A stretch of DNA of 5,471 nucleotides. Origin: Planctomycetota bacterium. GTDB taxonomy: Bacteria; Planctomycetota; Phycisphaerae; UBA1845. Made by a program: the position numbers and the translations under genes. Every line of letters begins with the position of its first letter. The stretch's first letter is position 1. This document shows, one piece after another, positions 1 through 5,356 of this stretch. The notes beneath the pieces are model-generated. The model saw only the letters and a program-made list of their open reading frames with translations, was not told the DNA's origin and ran no database searches. The DNA is taken from positions 1-5,471 of the forward strand of contig JADFRH010000169.1 in NCBI GenBank assembly GCA_022561415.1. The letters are read 5' to 3'.

Positions 1-82
1 CGCGCGCATCCCCGGGGGGGGCTTTCGGCGGGCGATTCCAACGCAGGTGAAGCCGATAGGCGCAGACCTTAAGGGAGCGCAT
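1..82 (-). other. Open frame leaving the window, unrecognised
   Basis: An ATG at 82-80 directly abuts the stop of the preceding small gene (TAA then ATG), and its frame stays open for 27 codons to the window edge (MRSLKVCAYRLHL at the start). No Shine-Dalgarno is visible, the residues match no family I know, and a second frame is also open. It may be the start of another gene or simply non-coding sequence. A run of eight G (positions 14-21, C on the minus strand) lies inside it. Confidence 0.15.
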
Positions 83-364
83 TTAGTGCTTCGACCGTCT
101 CGTTTTATCGGGTCGTGAAACAGGCGCCTCGGCGGCGGGGGTCTCCTCCGCGGTCGGCCCGCCCATCATGGCGTCGATGTCGGCCTGGCTCATCTCCCCC
201 GTGTCGGGCGCGGCGGCGTCGGGCTCGGAACCTGCGGGCTTTTGCGCATCGTCCGCGCCTCCGTCGGATTCGCCGTTCGTGACGGGATCGATCGCTGACT
301 CGTCGAACGCCGCGTCATCTGACGCGGGCGTGTCTTCGGTTGGCTCGTTTGTAGGCTCCGCCAC
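83..364 (-). CDS. Small acidic protein with FliM-type N-terminal (CheY-binding-like) motif
   Basis: The 93-residue product is very acidic and rich in Ala, Pro, Asp and Glu, so probably disordered, with no membrane segment. At 58-68 it carries MSQADIDAMMG, closely resembling the LSQ.EIDALL peptide at the start of FliM and FliY, which binds phosphorylated CheY. The SPOA/switch domain that normally follows is absent: after a short Ala/Glu/Pro stretch it ends in a basic tail (KTRRSKH). GC-rich codon use fades over about the last dozen codons, which may point to a frameshift or truncation, but neither other frame restores a recognisable switch domain within the window. An in-frame TGA just upstream leaves GTG at 364 as the first start; GGATGG precedes it by about 6 bases. 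Its place after fliL is where fliM or fliN usually sits. It could be a broken fliM/fliN or a real small protein. Confidence 0.6.
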   Translation of the reverse strand: MAEPTNEPTEDTPASDDAAFDESAIDPVTNGESDGGADDAQKPAGSEPDAAAPDTGEMSQADIDAMMGGPTAEETPAAEAPVSRPDKTRRSKH

Positions 365-394
365 GTTTCACCATCCATGCCCTTGCGGTTGTCA

Positions 395-427
395 CGGTTC
401 CGATAGAGCGGTATTATCGGTGAACCG
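395..427 (-). promoter_or_regulatory. Hairpin after fliL, ahead of the FliM-motif gene
   Basis: Minus-strand CGGTT-CA-CCGATA, a 9-base loop, then TATCGG-AACCG forms 11 Watson-Crick pairs with one 2-base bulge. It starts 16 bases after the fliL stop and ends 30 bases before the GTG of the next gene. No T-run follows. It may separate expression of fliL from the next gene. Confidence 0.5.
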
Positions 428-443
428 CCGGTCTGCGGCACAC

Positions 444-974
444 TCAAACCCCGGGACCGGATTGCAGCATCTGCGGAATCAACACGTCCCGAATCAGTTG
501 GTTGTCTCCGAACACGGTATCGAACTCATGCTTGAGGCGACGTTTGATTGACTCCAGCCCCGGCTCCGTGAAGTGCTTGGGTTCGGAACTGCGGATAACA
601 GTATTGACGGCGTCTTCGAGCCGGGCCCGTTTGTTTCGAACAATGCCCTCCGCCCGCTCGATGTCGTCGGCGGCTACCAGCGCTGATACGCGAATGTGGA
701 ACGTGACGAACTTGCCGGTCATCACATTGCTCGGACGACACTCGGCGATCTCGATCTCGGCGAATTCTTCATCGCCTGCTTGCTTCCCGCCGTCGGCGCC
801 GCCCTCTCCATCGATCGCCAGCGTTGATACGGGTTCGGGGCTGATCGCCTTGGCGAGCATGAACACGCCCACACCCTCGATCGCCATCAATGCGGCGACG
901 ACAATGATCCCGGTCATACGTTTCTTTCCGGGCTCGGCCTGTTTTGTAGTGGCATCCGTTTCTTCAGCCGCCAT
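444..974 (-). CDS. fliL: Flagellar basal body-associated protein FliL
   Basis: FliL is an inner-membrane protein that surrounds or stabilises the stator and affects its recruitment and torque. The 176-residue product has a short polar cytoplasmic N-terminus ending GKKRM, one membrane helix (about 20-43), an acidic Gly/Ala-rich linker (about 54-72), and a periplasmic FliL domain (about 73-176). That domain includes KFVTFHIRVSAL (88-99), a charged helix with RAEGIVRNKRARLEDAV, and SIKRRLKHEFDTVFGDNQLIRDVLIPQML near the end (written here as two adjoining parts, SIKRRLKHEFDTVF and GDNQLIRDVLIPQML). The ATG at 974 has GGAG 7 bases upstream; a TTG five codons earlier overlaps motB and has no such support. 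The 4-base gap after motB fits coupled expression with the stator it serves. Sequence identity in this family is low, but length, topology and position agree. Confidence 0.93.
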   Translation of the reverse strand: MAAEETDATTKQAEPGKKRMTGIIVVAALMAIEGVGVFMLAKAISPEPVSTLAIDGEGGADGGKQAGDEEFAEIEIAECRPSNVMTGKFVTFHIRVSALVAADDIERAEGIVRNKRARLEDAVNTVIRSSEPKHFTEPGLESIKRRLKHEFDTVFGDNQLIRDVLIPQMLQSGPGV

Positions 975-978
975 GCGC

Positions 979-1728
979 TTACTCCACAAGATCGTCGGCC
1001 TGCGTGGAGCCGGCGTAGTCTTCGATCAGTTCCTCGGTTACAATTAGTTCAACGCGCCGATTCAGGGCGCGTCGCTCTTCCGTATACGCCTGCCGAACGA
1101 GGGGTTCGGTGTCGCCCAGGGCGCTGAGAACCATACGAACCCGGCGGACGCCGTTCTCTTCAAGCTCCGTCGCCACTGCTCGCGCCCGTGCGTACGACAG
1201 GTCGCGGAGATCGTCATACAGCGAATCTTCGGGCAACGCCTCGTGCGTGGTGTGACCGCGAACGACAATTTTGGTGTTGTACCCACGAAGACGCTGGGCC
1301 GCCTTTGCGATCAGACCCCGCCCTTCCGGTTTCAGCGTCGCACTGAAACGCTCGAAGGTGATCCGACCACCGATGACGACCTCCAGCCCGTCGCGCACGT
1401 TCGTCACGCGAAACTTTTTTCCGTGAATCCCCTCCTCGTCCGAATCCCCCTTCTTCTTCCGGTTGTGGGGAACCTCGAGTTCAAGCAGCTTGGCAATCAG
1501 CGCGTTGGTCGGCTCGTTCTCAATCGGAATCGCCCCGACTGATCCGTGATAGCCCCCGAACGCCCGCCGAAGCGACTCCATGACCTGCTGAAAGCGTTGA
1601 TCCTGCTTTATTTCGCTCATCGATACGAGAATGACAAAGAAGCACAACAACAGCGTCATGATGTCGCCGTAGGTCACCATCCAGTCGGGCGCTCCCGCAG
1701 GAGCTTTTTGAACCGTTCGTCGACGCAT
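979..1728 (-). CDS. motB: Flagellar stator protein MotB (PomB/MotS-like)
   Basis: MotB is the ion-conducting, peptidoglycan-anchored half of the stator. The 249-residue product has a short basic N-terminus, then PDWMVTYGDIMTLLLCFF (14-31) as the single membrane helix, with D22 as the ion-binding aspartate. A plug-like helix follows (about 40-58). A basic and acidic linker leads to an OmpA-like peptidoglycan-binding domain (about 105-232) with VRGHT (156-160), LSYARARAV (177-185) and NRRVELIV (223-230). The Asp that usually follows GHT is Thr161. I chose the ATG at 1728: AGGGG lies 7 bases upstream and overlaps the motA stop. An ATG at 1761 would overlap motA by 23 bases, add an Arg-rich stretch, and have its GGAGG directly abutting it. 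Its stop lies 4 bases before fliL, so coupling is likely. Confidence 0.96.
   Translation of the reverse strand: MRRRTVQKAPAGAPDWMVTYGDIMTLLLCFFVILVSMSEIKQDQRFQQVMESLRRAFGGYHGSVGAIPIENEPTNALIAKLLELEVPHNRKKKGDSDEEGIHGKKFRVTNVRDGLEVVIGGRITFERFSATLKPEGRGLIAKAAQRLRGYNTKIVVRGHTTHEALPEDSLYDDLRDLSYARARAVATELEENGVRRVRMVLSALGDTEPLVRQAYTEERRALNRRVELIVTEELIEDYAGSTQADDLVE
982..985 (-). promoter_or_regulatory. fliL ribosome binding site
   Basis: GGAG lies 7 bases ahead of the ATG at 974, within the last codons of motB. This decides the start against the upstream TTG at 989. Confidence 0.8.
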
Positions 1729-1735
1729 ATCCCGA

Positions 1736-1740
1736 CCCCT
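1736..1740 (-). promoter_or_regulatory. motB ribosome binding site
   Basis: AGGGG lies 7 bases before the ATG at 1728 and overlaps the motA stop codon (TAG). It decides the start against the ATG at 1761 and suggests coupling of motB translation to motA. Confidence 0.7.
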
Positions 1741-2518
1741 ACGCCGCCTTGGCGGCACCATCCTCCAGCTCGCGCAGTCGACTGGGAAGGAACGTCTTGA
1801 GCTTCTGCTCGACGATCCGTGGGTTGTCGCCTGACTGAATCGACATCACGCCTTTGATCACGACCATCTTGAGCATGGTCTCCTGCCGACTTCGCAGACC
1901 GAGCTTCTCGGCCAACGGCAGTGCCACCAGATTGGCGAGCAGCGCTCCGTACATCGTCGTGAGCAGCGCTATGGCCATCGCCGGACCGATCGACGCGGGA
2001 TCGGCCATGTTCTGGAGCATGATCACCAGACCGATCAGCGTCCCGATCATACCGAACGCCGGCGCGAACTTGCCGATGTTATCGAACAAGGCCTTTCCCT
2101 CGGCGTGCCGCGCCTCCACCGACTCGAGGTCGCTGAGCATGATCGATTCGATCAGATCGGGATCGGTTCCGTCGACGGCCATCTGGATACCGGCGAGCAG
2201 AAACGGATCCTGAATGTCAGCCGACACGTTTTCCAGAGCGAGAATCCCATCTCGACGGGCCACCTCGGCGTAACCGACCATCTCCGTGATCAAGTCCTTG
2301 GGGTTGCGTGCCTTCGTGAAGAAACAGTTCTTGACCACCTTGGCGACGCCGACCAGATTCTGAATCGGGAAGCTGATGAGCGCAGCGCTGAACGAGCCGC
2401 CCAGCACGATGGCCACCGAGCCGCCATCAGCAAACGCGCTGAGATCGGACTTGCCCATGATCGCCCAGAGCATCAGCGCGACGCCCACAACCAATCCGAC
2501 AATCGTCGCAATATCCAT
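1739..2518 (-). CDS. motA: Flagellar stator protein MotA (PomA/MotP-like)
   Basis: MotA forms the pentameric ring of the inner-membrane stator and, with MotB, converts ion flow into torque on the rotor. The 259-residue product has four likely membrane segments (about 2-22, 34-52, 150-170, 179-203) and a large cytoplasmic loop. That loop carries the rotor-facing charges in ARRDGILALE, with R88 and E96 spaced like E. coli R90 and E98. P153 in FAPAFGMIGT and P201 in PLAEKL match the conserved prolines (E. coli P173 and P222). T160 and the TTMYG motif with T187/T188 resemble sodium-type PomA. The start at MDIATIVGL gives the family's normal N-terminus; an upstream in-frame start would add 27 non-conserved residues. 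The ribosome site is modest (GATGGA region). motB follows after 10 bases. Confidence 0.96.
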   Translation of the reverse strand: MDIATIVGLVVGVALMLWAIMGKSDLSAFADGGSVAIVLGGSFSAALISFPIQNLVGVAKVVKNCFFTKARNPKDLITEMVGYAEVARRDGILALENVSADIQDPFLLAGIQMAVDGTDPDLIESIMLSDLESVEARHAEGKALFDNIGKFAPAFGMIGTLIGLVIMLQNMADPASIGPAMAIALLTTMYGALLANLVALPLAEKLGLRSRQETMLKMVVIKGVMSIQSGDNPRIVEQKLKTFLPSRLRELEDGAAKAA

Positions 2519-2599
2519 ATCGTTCCATCCCCCGGCGCAGTTGGCGCGCAACTCGCGCGGTGTCGCCTGGATATCGACTATCCCTACAGGTCGCTCCAC

Positions 2600-2629
2600 C
2601 AGACGCCCGATCGTTTATCGGAACGTCCG
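2600..2629 (-). promoter_or_regulatory. Hairpin in the flbD-motA gap
   Basis: In minus-strand RNA, CGGACG pairs with CGTCTG (one G-U) and, inside, CCGAT pairs with ATCGG around a 5-base loop AAACG; a TT/G internal bulge separates the two. That gives 11 pairs in 30 bases. It lies 30 bases after the flbD stop. The rest of the 140-base gap shows nothing I can name. Confidence 0.45.
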
Positions 2630-2658
2630 CACAACCGGTTCCTTGGTCCGCAAGATCG

Positions 2659-2853
2659 CTACACGACCTGGAAGCCGCGAACCAGGCGCTGGTATTCAAT
2701 AATCCGTTGCACGACCTCCTCGACCGATTCGCGGACGACGATCGTATCGCCGTTGATCAGCGTCACGATGGTGTCCGGCGTCGCCTCGAGCATCTTGATC
2801 AGGTCCGCGTTCAGCACGATCACGCGTTTGTCAAGTCGGGTGATGGTAATCAT
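2659..2853 (-). CDS. flbD: FlbD/SwrD family flagellar motor-power protein
   Basis: This 64-residue protein matches the FlbD/SwrD family (B. subtilis SwrD is about 70 residues). It opens MITITRLDKRVIVLNADLI, followed by EATPDTIVTLINGD (23-36) and VVRESVEEVV (39-48), all family hallmarks. No signal peptide or membrane segment is visible, so it is probably cytoplasmic. In B. subtilis, SwrD raises flagellar power, apparently through the stators, but its biochemical mechanism is not settled. Here it lies between flgE (61-base gap) and motA (140-base gap), the classical location. The ATG fits the family's usual N-terminus; no good Shine-Dalgarno is visible, only a weak GTGAG about 10 bases upstream. 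A GTG five codons earlier is an alternative. The name must not be confused with the unrelated Caulobacter regulator FlbD. Confidence 0.92.
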   Translation of the reverse strand: MITITRLDKRVIVLNADLIKMLEATPDTIVTLINGDTIVVRESVEEVVQRIIEYQRLVRGFQVV

Positions 2854-2876
2854 GGCAATTGAACTCACATGGCACG

Positions 2877-2910
2877 TTGCACGCGACCTGCAAGCCCCGG
2901 CGCGCCGGGG
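2877..2910 (-). promoter_or_regulatory. Perfect GC palindrome and second small stem after flgE
   Basis: Positions 2895-2910 are a perfect 16-base palindrome (CCCCGGCGCGCCGGGG), starting 4 bases after the flgE stop. Immediately downstream, TTGCA and TGCAA (2889-2893 and 2877-2881) can form a second 5-pair stem with a 7-base loop. No U-run follows, so an efficient intrinsic terminator is doubtful; partial attenuation or 3'-end protection of flgE mRNA is possible. Confidence 0.55.
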
Positions 2911-2914
2911 TCGG

Positions 2915-4612
2915 CTATCTGGCGATCAGCAGTAACTCCTGAAGCAGATCGTCCGCGACCCGAACGACGCGGCTGGCCGACGAGATGCCCGTCGAGGCTG
3001 AAATCAGATTGATGAACTCGCGCGCAAGATCGACGTTGCTCTGCTCGAGTGCGCCGGAGATCACGCTTCCCGCTCCGGCTGTCCGGGGCGCCCGGATCGT
3101 CACGTCCCCCGTGTTGGGTCCGATCGCGAAACGGTTTTCGCCCAGCGCCACCAGCCCCTCTCGATTCGGAAACGTCGCCAGCGCAATCTGACCCAGCACG
3201 CGTGTCTGCTGATTCGAGAAGCTGGCGGTCACGATGCCGTCGGCATCGATGGAGTAGCCGGTCATCTCGCCGGCGGCCGTCCCGTTTTGACTCGCCATCA
3301 TCACCTCGGACGTCCCATCGGGACTGGCCAGCCCCGTCACGCCGGTGAAGTCGAGCGAAAGCGAGAGCGGCGAGGTCGCGCCCGAGTCCTCCGCGTCGAT
3401 CGTCAGCGCCGTGTTGGTTGCGCTGACGAATTGGCCGTTGGCATCGAACGAAACCGTGCCGGTCCCCAACAACGGCGAAGCGTCACTGTCGTCGACCGAC
3501 TCGGCGTGAAACCGCCAGGTCGTGCCGGTCGGCGACTTCGACTCAAGCACCAAGCGAAGCCGGACATCGACCGAGTTGCCGAGCGAATCGAACACGCCGA
3601 AACTCGTCGTCACGCCGCCGCCGAGCGACTCGGACACCTGCGTAAACGACAGCGGCGACGCGACCGACCCGGTGCGGTTGACGATCGAACCCGCGTTGAG
3701 TTCAACCGCGTTGAGATTCCCGGTGTTGGATCGAATGACCAGCGCGCCGGCAGCAAACTCTGAACCGTCAGAAACGGTGACGCCGGGCGTGCCGGCCTCG
3801 TTCGGGCCGGTCGCGATCCCCAGCACCGCATCCAGATGCGTGGCGAGGTCGCCCAACGTGGAACCCGTTGTTCCGACCAGAAACGTGGATGTCGGCGTGG
3901 CGATCCCGCCCTTGCTTGCCGAAATGACCACCTCATCGCCCGTTGCGAAAAGCGTGGTTCCGGATTCATCGATTAGCTGTGTCAATGGCGTCGCGGCCGT
4001 TGCCGCGCCCGACGCAGTCATGAGCGCATCGGAGACGGTCACGGCACCGACGGACGCGATGCCCGTTGCACTGTCCAGCCGACCATCGAGTATCACCGCC
4101 GTGGTGGCGACGGCCGGTCCGATGCTTCCCAGCGGGATGACCAGATCGGTAAGTCTGCCGGCGGCTATGTTGCCTGCGGCATCCGCTCCGAACACCTGGA
4201 CCCGCGCGCCGTTCGCCGAGACCAGCGTCTGAGTCTCGTCGAGTGAAAACGAACCGTCGCGCGTGTAGGTTTGATCTGAGCCGGAACCTTGAAGCACGAA
4301 GAACCCATTGCCGTTGGCGACGGCCAGGTCGCTTTGGATTCCGGTGCTATCCAAGGCGCCCTGGCCGAAGTCGCGCTGAAGCGACGCGACGCTGACGCCG
4401 TAGCCGGTCTGCCTGGGCAGCGTGCCGCCACGATCGCCGAGCGGCGCCTGCCCCTCGCTGAGGGTCTCGTAGAACAGCGTCTGGAACAGCGTACGCTGCC
4501 CCTTGAAGCCGGTCGTATTCAGATTGGCCAAGTTGTTACCCACGGTATCCACGGCCACGGTGTTGCTGTTGATTCCGGTAAATCCGACCAACATTGCGGA
4601 TGTCAATGACAT
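2915..4612 (-). CDS. flgE: Flagellar hook protein FlgE
   Basis: FlgE polymerises into the hook, the flexible joint between rod and filament. The 565-residue product starts SLTSAMLVGFTGINSNT and has the rod/hook signature NNLANLNTTGFKGQ at about 26-39. A FlgE/F/G-like core follows, with DLAVANGNGFFVLQG (95-109) and TYTRDGSFSLDE (115-126). The C-terminal helix region begins GALEQSNVDLAREFINLI and ends LLQELLLIAR. It is about 160 residues longer than E. coli FlgE (402). The extra length lies mainly in the exposed middle, including a Thr/Gly/Ala-rich insert at about 195-310 that resembles beta-domains inserted in other flagellar surface proteins. I chose the ATG at 4612 because AGGGAG lies 7 bases upstream; a TTG one codon earlier is possible but poorly spaced. 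The usual QRAYQANS near the C-terminus is replaced by ASTGISSAS. Confidence 0.96.
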   Translation of the reverse strand: MSLTSAMLVGFTGINSNTVAVDTVGNNLANLNTTGFKGQRTLFQTLFYETLSEGQAPLGDRGGTLPRQTGYGVSVASLQRDFGQGALDSTGIQSDLAVANGNGFFVLQGSGSDQTYTRDGSFSLDETQTLVSANGARVQVFGADAAGNIAAGRLTDLVIPLGSIGPAVATTAVILDGRLDSATGIASVGAVTVSDALMTASGAATAATPLTQLIDESGTTLFATGDEVVISASKGGIATPTSTFLVGTTGSTLGDLATHLDAVLGIATGPNEAGTPGVTVSDGSEFAAGALVIRSNTGNLNAVELNAGSIVNRTGSVASPLSFTQVSESLGGGVTTSFGVFDSLGNSVDVRLRLVLESKSPTGTTWRFHAESVDDSDASPLLGTGTVSFDANGQFVSATNTALTIDAEDSGATSPLSLSLDFTGVTGLASPDGTSEVMMASQNGTAAGEMTGYSIDADGIVTASFSNQQTRVLGQIALATFPNREGLVALGENRFAIGPNTGDVTIRAPRTAGAGSVISGALEQSNVDLAREFINLISASTGISSASRVVRVADDLLQELLLIAR

Positions 4613-4619
4613 CAATAAA

Positions 4620-4625
4620 CTCCCT
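4620..4625 (-). promoter_or_regulatory. flgE ribosome binding site
   Basis: AGGGAG is placed 7 bases before the ATG at 4612. It favours this ATG over the TTG immediately upstream, which would be only 4 bases away. Confidence 0.8.
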
Positions 4626-4635
4626 ATTCAGTCTT

Positions 4636-4656
4636 GCCCCGCCCCTGGGCGATGGC
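4636..4656 (-). promoter_or_regulatory. Small hairpin in the flgD-flgE gap
   Basis: On the minus strand GCC-AT-CGCC-CAGG-GGCG-G-GGC can fold into a 7-base-pair stem with a small internal loop and a 4-base loop. It ends 11 bases before the flgE Shine-Dalgarno. No T-run follows. The stem is short and could be chance in GC-rich sequence. Confidence 0.35.
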
Positions 4657-4669
4657 TTCTCGTTCCTGG

Positions 4670-5272
4670 TTACGTCGCCGAAGTGGCGGACAGAACATCT
4701 CGAAAACGCAGCTCTTTGCCGTTGTCGAGTTCGAGGAACAGTTCCCCGAGCGACTCGGCCCGAACCGCCGTCACAACGCCCTCAACGAACTCCGGCTCCG
4801 TCGGCTTTCTCCGATCGATTCCGGTGACGGACTGACCCACCAGCGCCTCGGCGGCCTGAAGCGGCGCTTCGACCGTCAGCACGCGCTCGATTGGCAGCTC
4901 GGTACCGTCGGACAACTGCAAGAGCGGCTGACCGTCGTTCGTGAAACGCACGCCCAGCACGACGCCGCGCTGGACAAGCCCATCCGCTCCCGGTGACGAT
5001 GACACGAACTTCCCGATCAAAGACGACGCCGACGAGAACCGGTCTTGTCCGGCAAGCTTCTGCAGCGTGTCCGTGAGCGTCGTCGAGAGTTCCAAATCAC
5101 GTATCGACGACAGTTGTTCGAGAAGTTCCGCATTCCCCATCGGCTCGAGCGGATCCTGATTCGTGATCTGGGTGATCAGCAGCCGAAGAAAATCTTCACT
5201 ACCGAGCTGGGCGAACGCGTTCTTCCCCGTCGGCCCTTGCGCCGTCTGTGCGGCAACATTTGCTATTTCCAT
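4670..5272 (-). CDS. flgD: Flagellar hook cap/assembly protein FlgD
   Basis: FlgD caps the growing hook outside the cell and guides polymerisation of FlgE; it is exported by the flagellar type III system and is lost when the hook is complete. The 200-residue product has the family's N-terminal region: a flexible start, then LGSEDFLRLLITQ (about 23-35) and NQDPLEPMGNAELLEQL (38-54), the hallmark FlgD signature. The C-terminal half contains two similar beta-rich modules (about 82-134 and 142-196), each with an [IV]G[KQ] start, a GVV strand and an L.L.[DN]G turn. I see no separate Ig-like domain, so it is somewhat shorter than the 231-residue E. coli protein. The ATG has GGAG 7 bases upstream. 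It is the first recognisable gene of the block and is followed by flgE after 57 bases. The family call is secure. Confidence 0.95.
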   Translation of the reverse strand: MEIANVAAQTAQGPTGKNAFAQLGSEDFLRLLITQITNQDPLEPMGNAELLEQLSSIRDLELSTTLTDTLQKLAGQDRFSSASSLIGKFVSSSPGADGLVQRGVVLGVRFTNDGQPLLQLSDGTELPIERVLTVEAPLQAAEALVGQSVTGIDRRKPTEPEFVEGVVTAVRAESLGELFLELDNGKELRFRDVLSATSAT

Positions 5273-5279
5273 AGTTAGA

Positions 5280-5283
5280 CTCC
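5280..5283 (-). promoter_or_regulatory. flgD ribosome binding site
   Basis: GGAG lies 7 bases ahead of the flgD ATG. The same 7-base spacing recurs at flgE, motB and fliL, which supports these start choices. Confidence 0.8.
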
Positions 5284-5298
5284 AGAGCGATCGTTCCA

Positions 5299-5356
5299 GG
5301 CGGCCAAGCCGACCAGCAAGCCGGCTCTGCCAGTCTTACCGGTCTGCTTGGCCACC
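5299..5356 (-). promoter_or_regulatory. Long RNA hairpin ahead of flgD
   Basis: Arms 5341-5356 and 5299-5314 are an imperfect inverted repeat: minus-strand GGTGGCCAAGCAGACC pairs with GGTCGGCTTGGCCGCC in 15 of 16 positions, counting one G-U pair. The 26-base interior can form a smaller stem (CTGGC-AGA-GCCGG). There is no T-run after it on either strand, so a classical intrinsic terminator is unlikely. The base of the stem is 26 bases from the flgD ATG and 15 bases from its GGAG, so it could affect flgD translation or mRNA stability. Confidence 0.6.

Noticed and set aside
168..551. Plus-strand open frame of 127 codons, and other long plus-strand frames (for example at 502-1047, 2105-2935 and 3522-4232)
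   Set aside because: They lie antisense to well-identified flagellar genes, have low-complexity translations, and are expected from the GC-rich codon use of those genes.
1729..1761. Longer MotB beginning at ATG 1761
   Set aside because: It overlaps motA by 23 bases, its GGAGG touches the ATG with no spacing, and the added Arg-rich stretch is not family-like.
2519..2599. Longer MotA beginning at 2599
   Set aside because: The extra 27 residues are not hydrophobic or conserved; the usual MotA N-terminus begins at 2518.
2615..2644. Sigma-28-like -10 (TCCGATAA) upstream of motA; a similar ACCGATAA at 414-421
   Set aside because: No TAAA-type -35 at the expected distance in either place, and both sequences are explained by hairpin arms.
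2870..2882. TGGCAC and TTGCA close together on the plus strand, resembling sigma-54 elements
   Set aside because: Only one base separates them instead of about five, and the strand is opposite to all the genes.
5315..5332. Sigma-54-like TGGCAG...TTGCT on the minus strand ahead of flgD
   Set aside because: The GG and GC are 12 bases apart instead of 10, and the elements lie within the hairpin interior.
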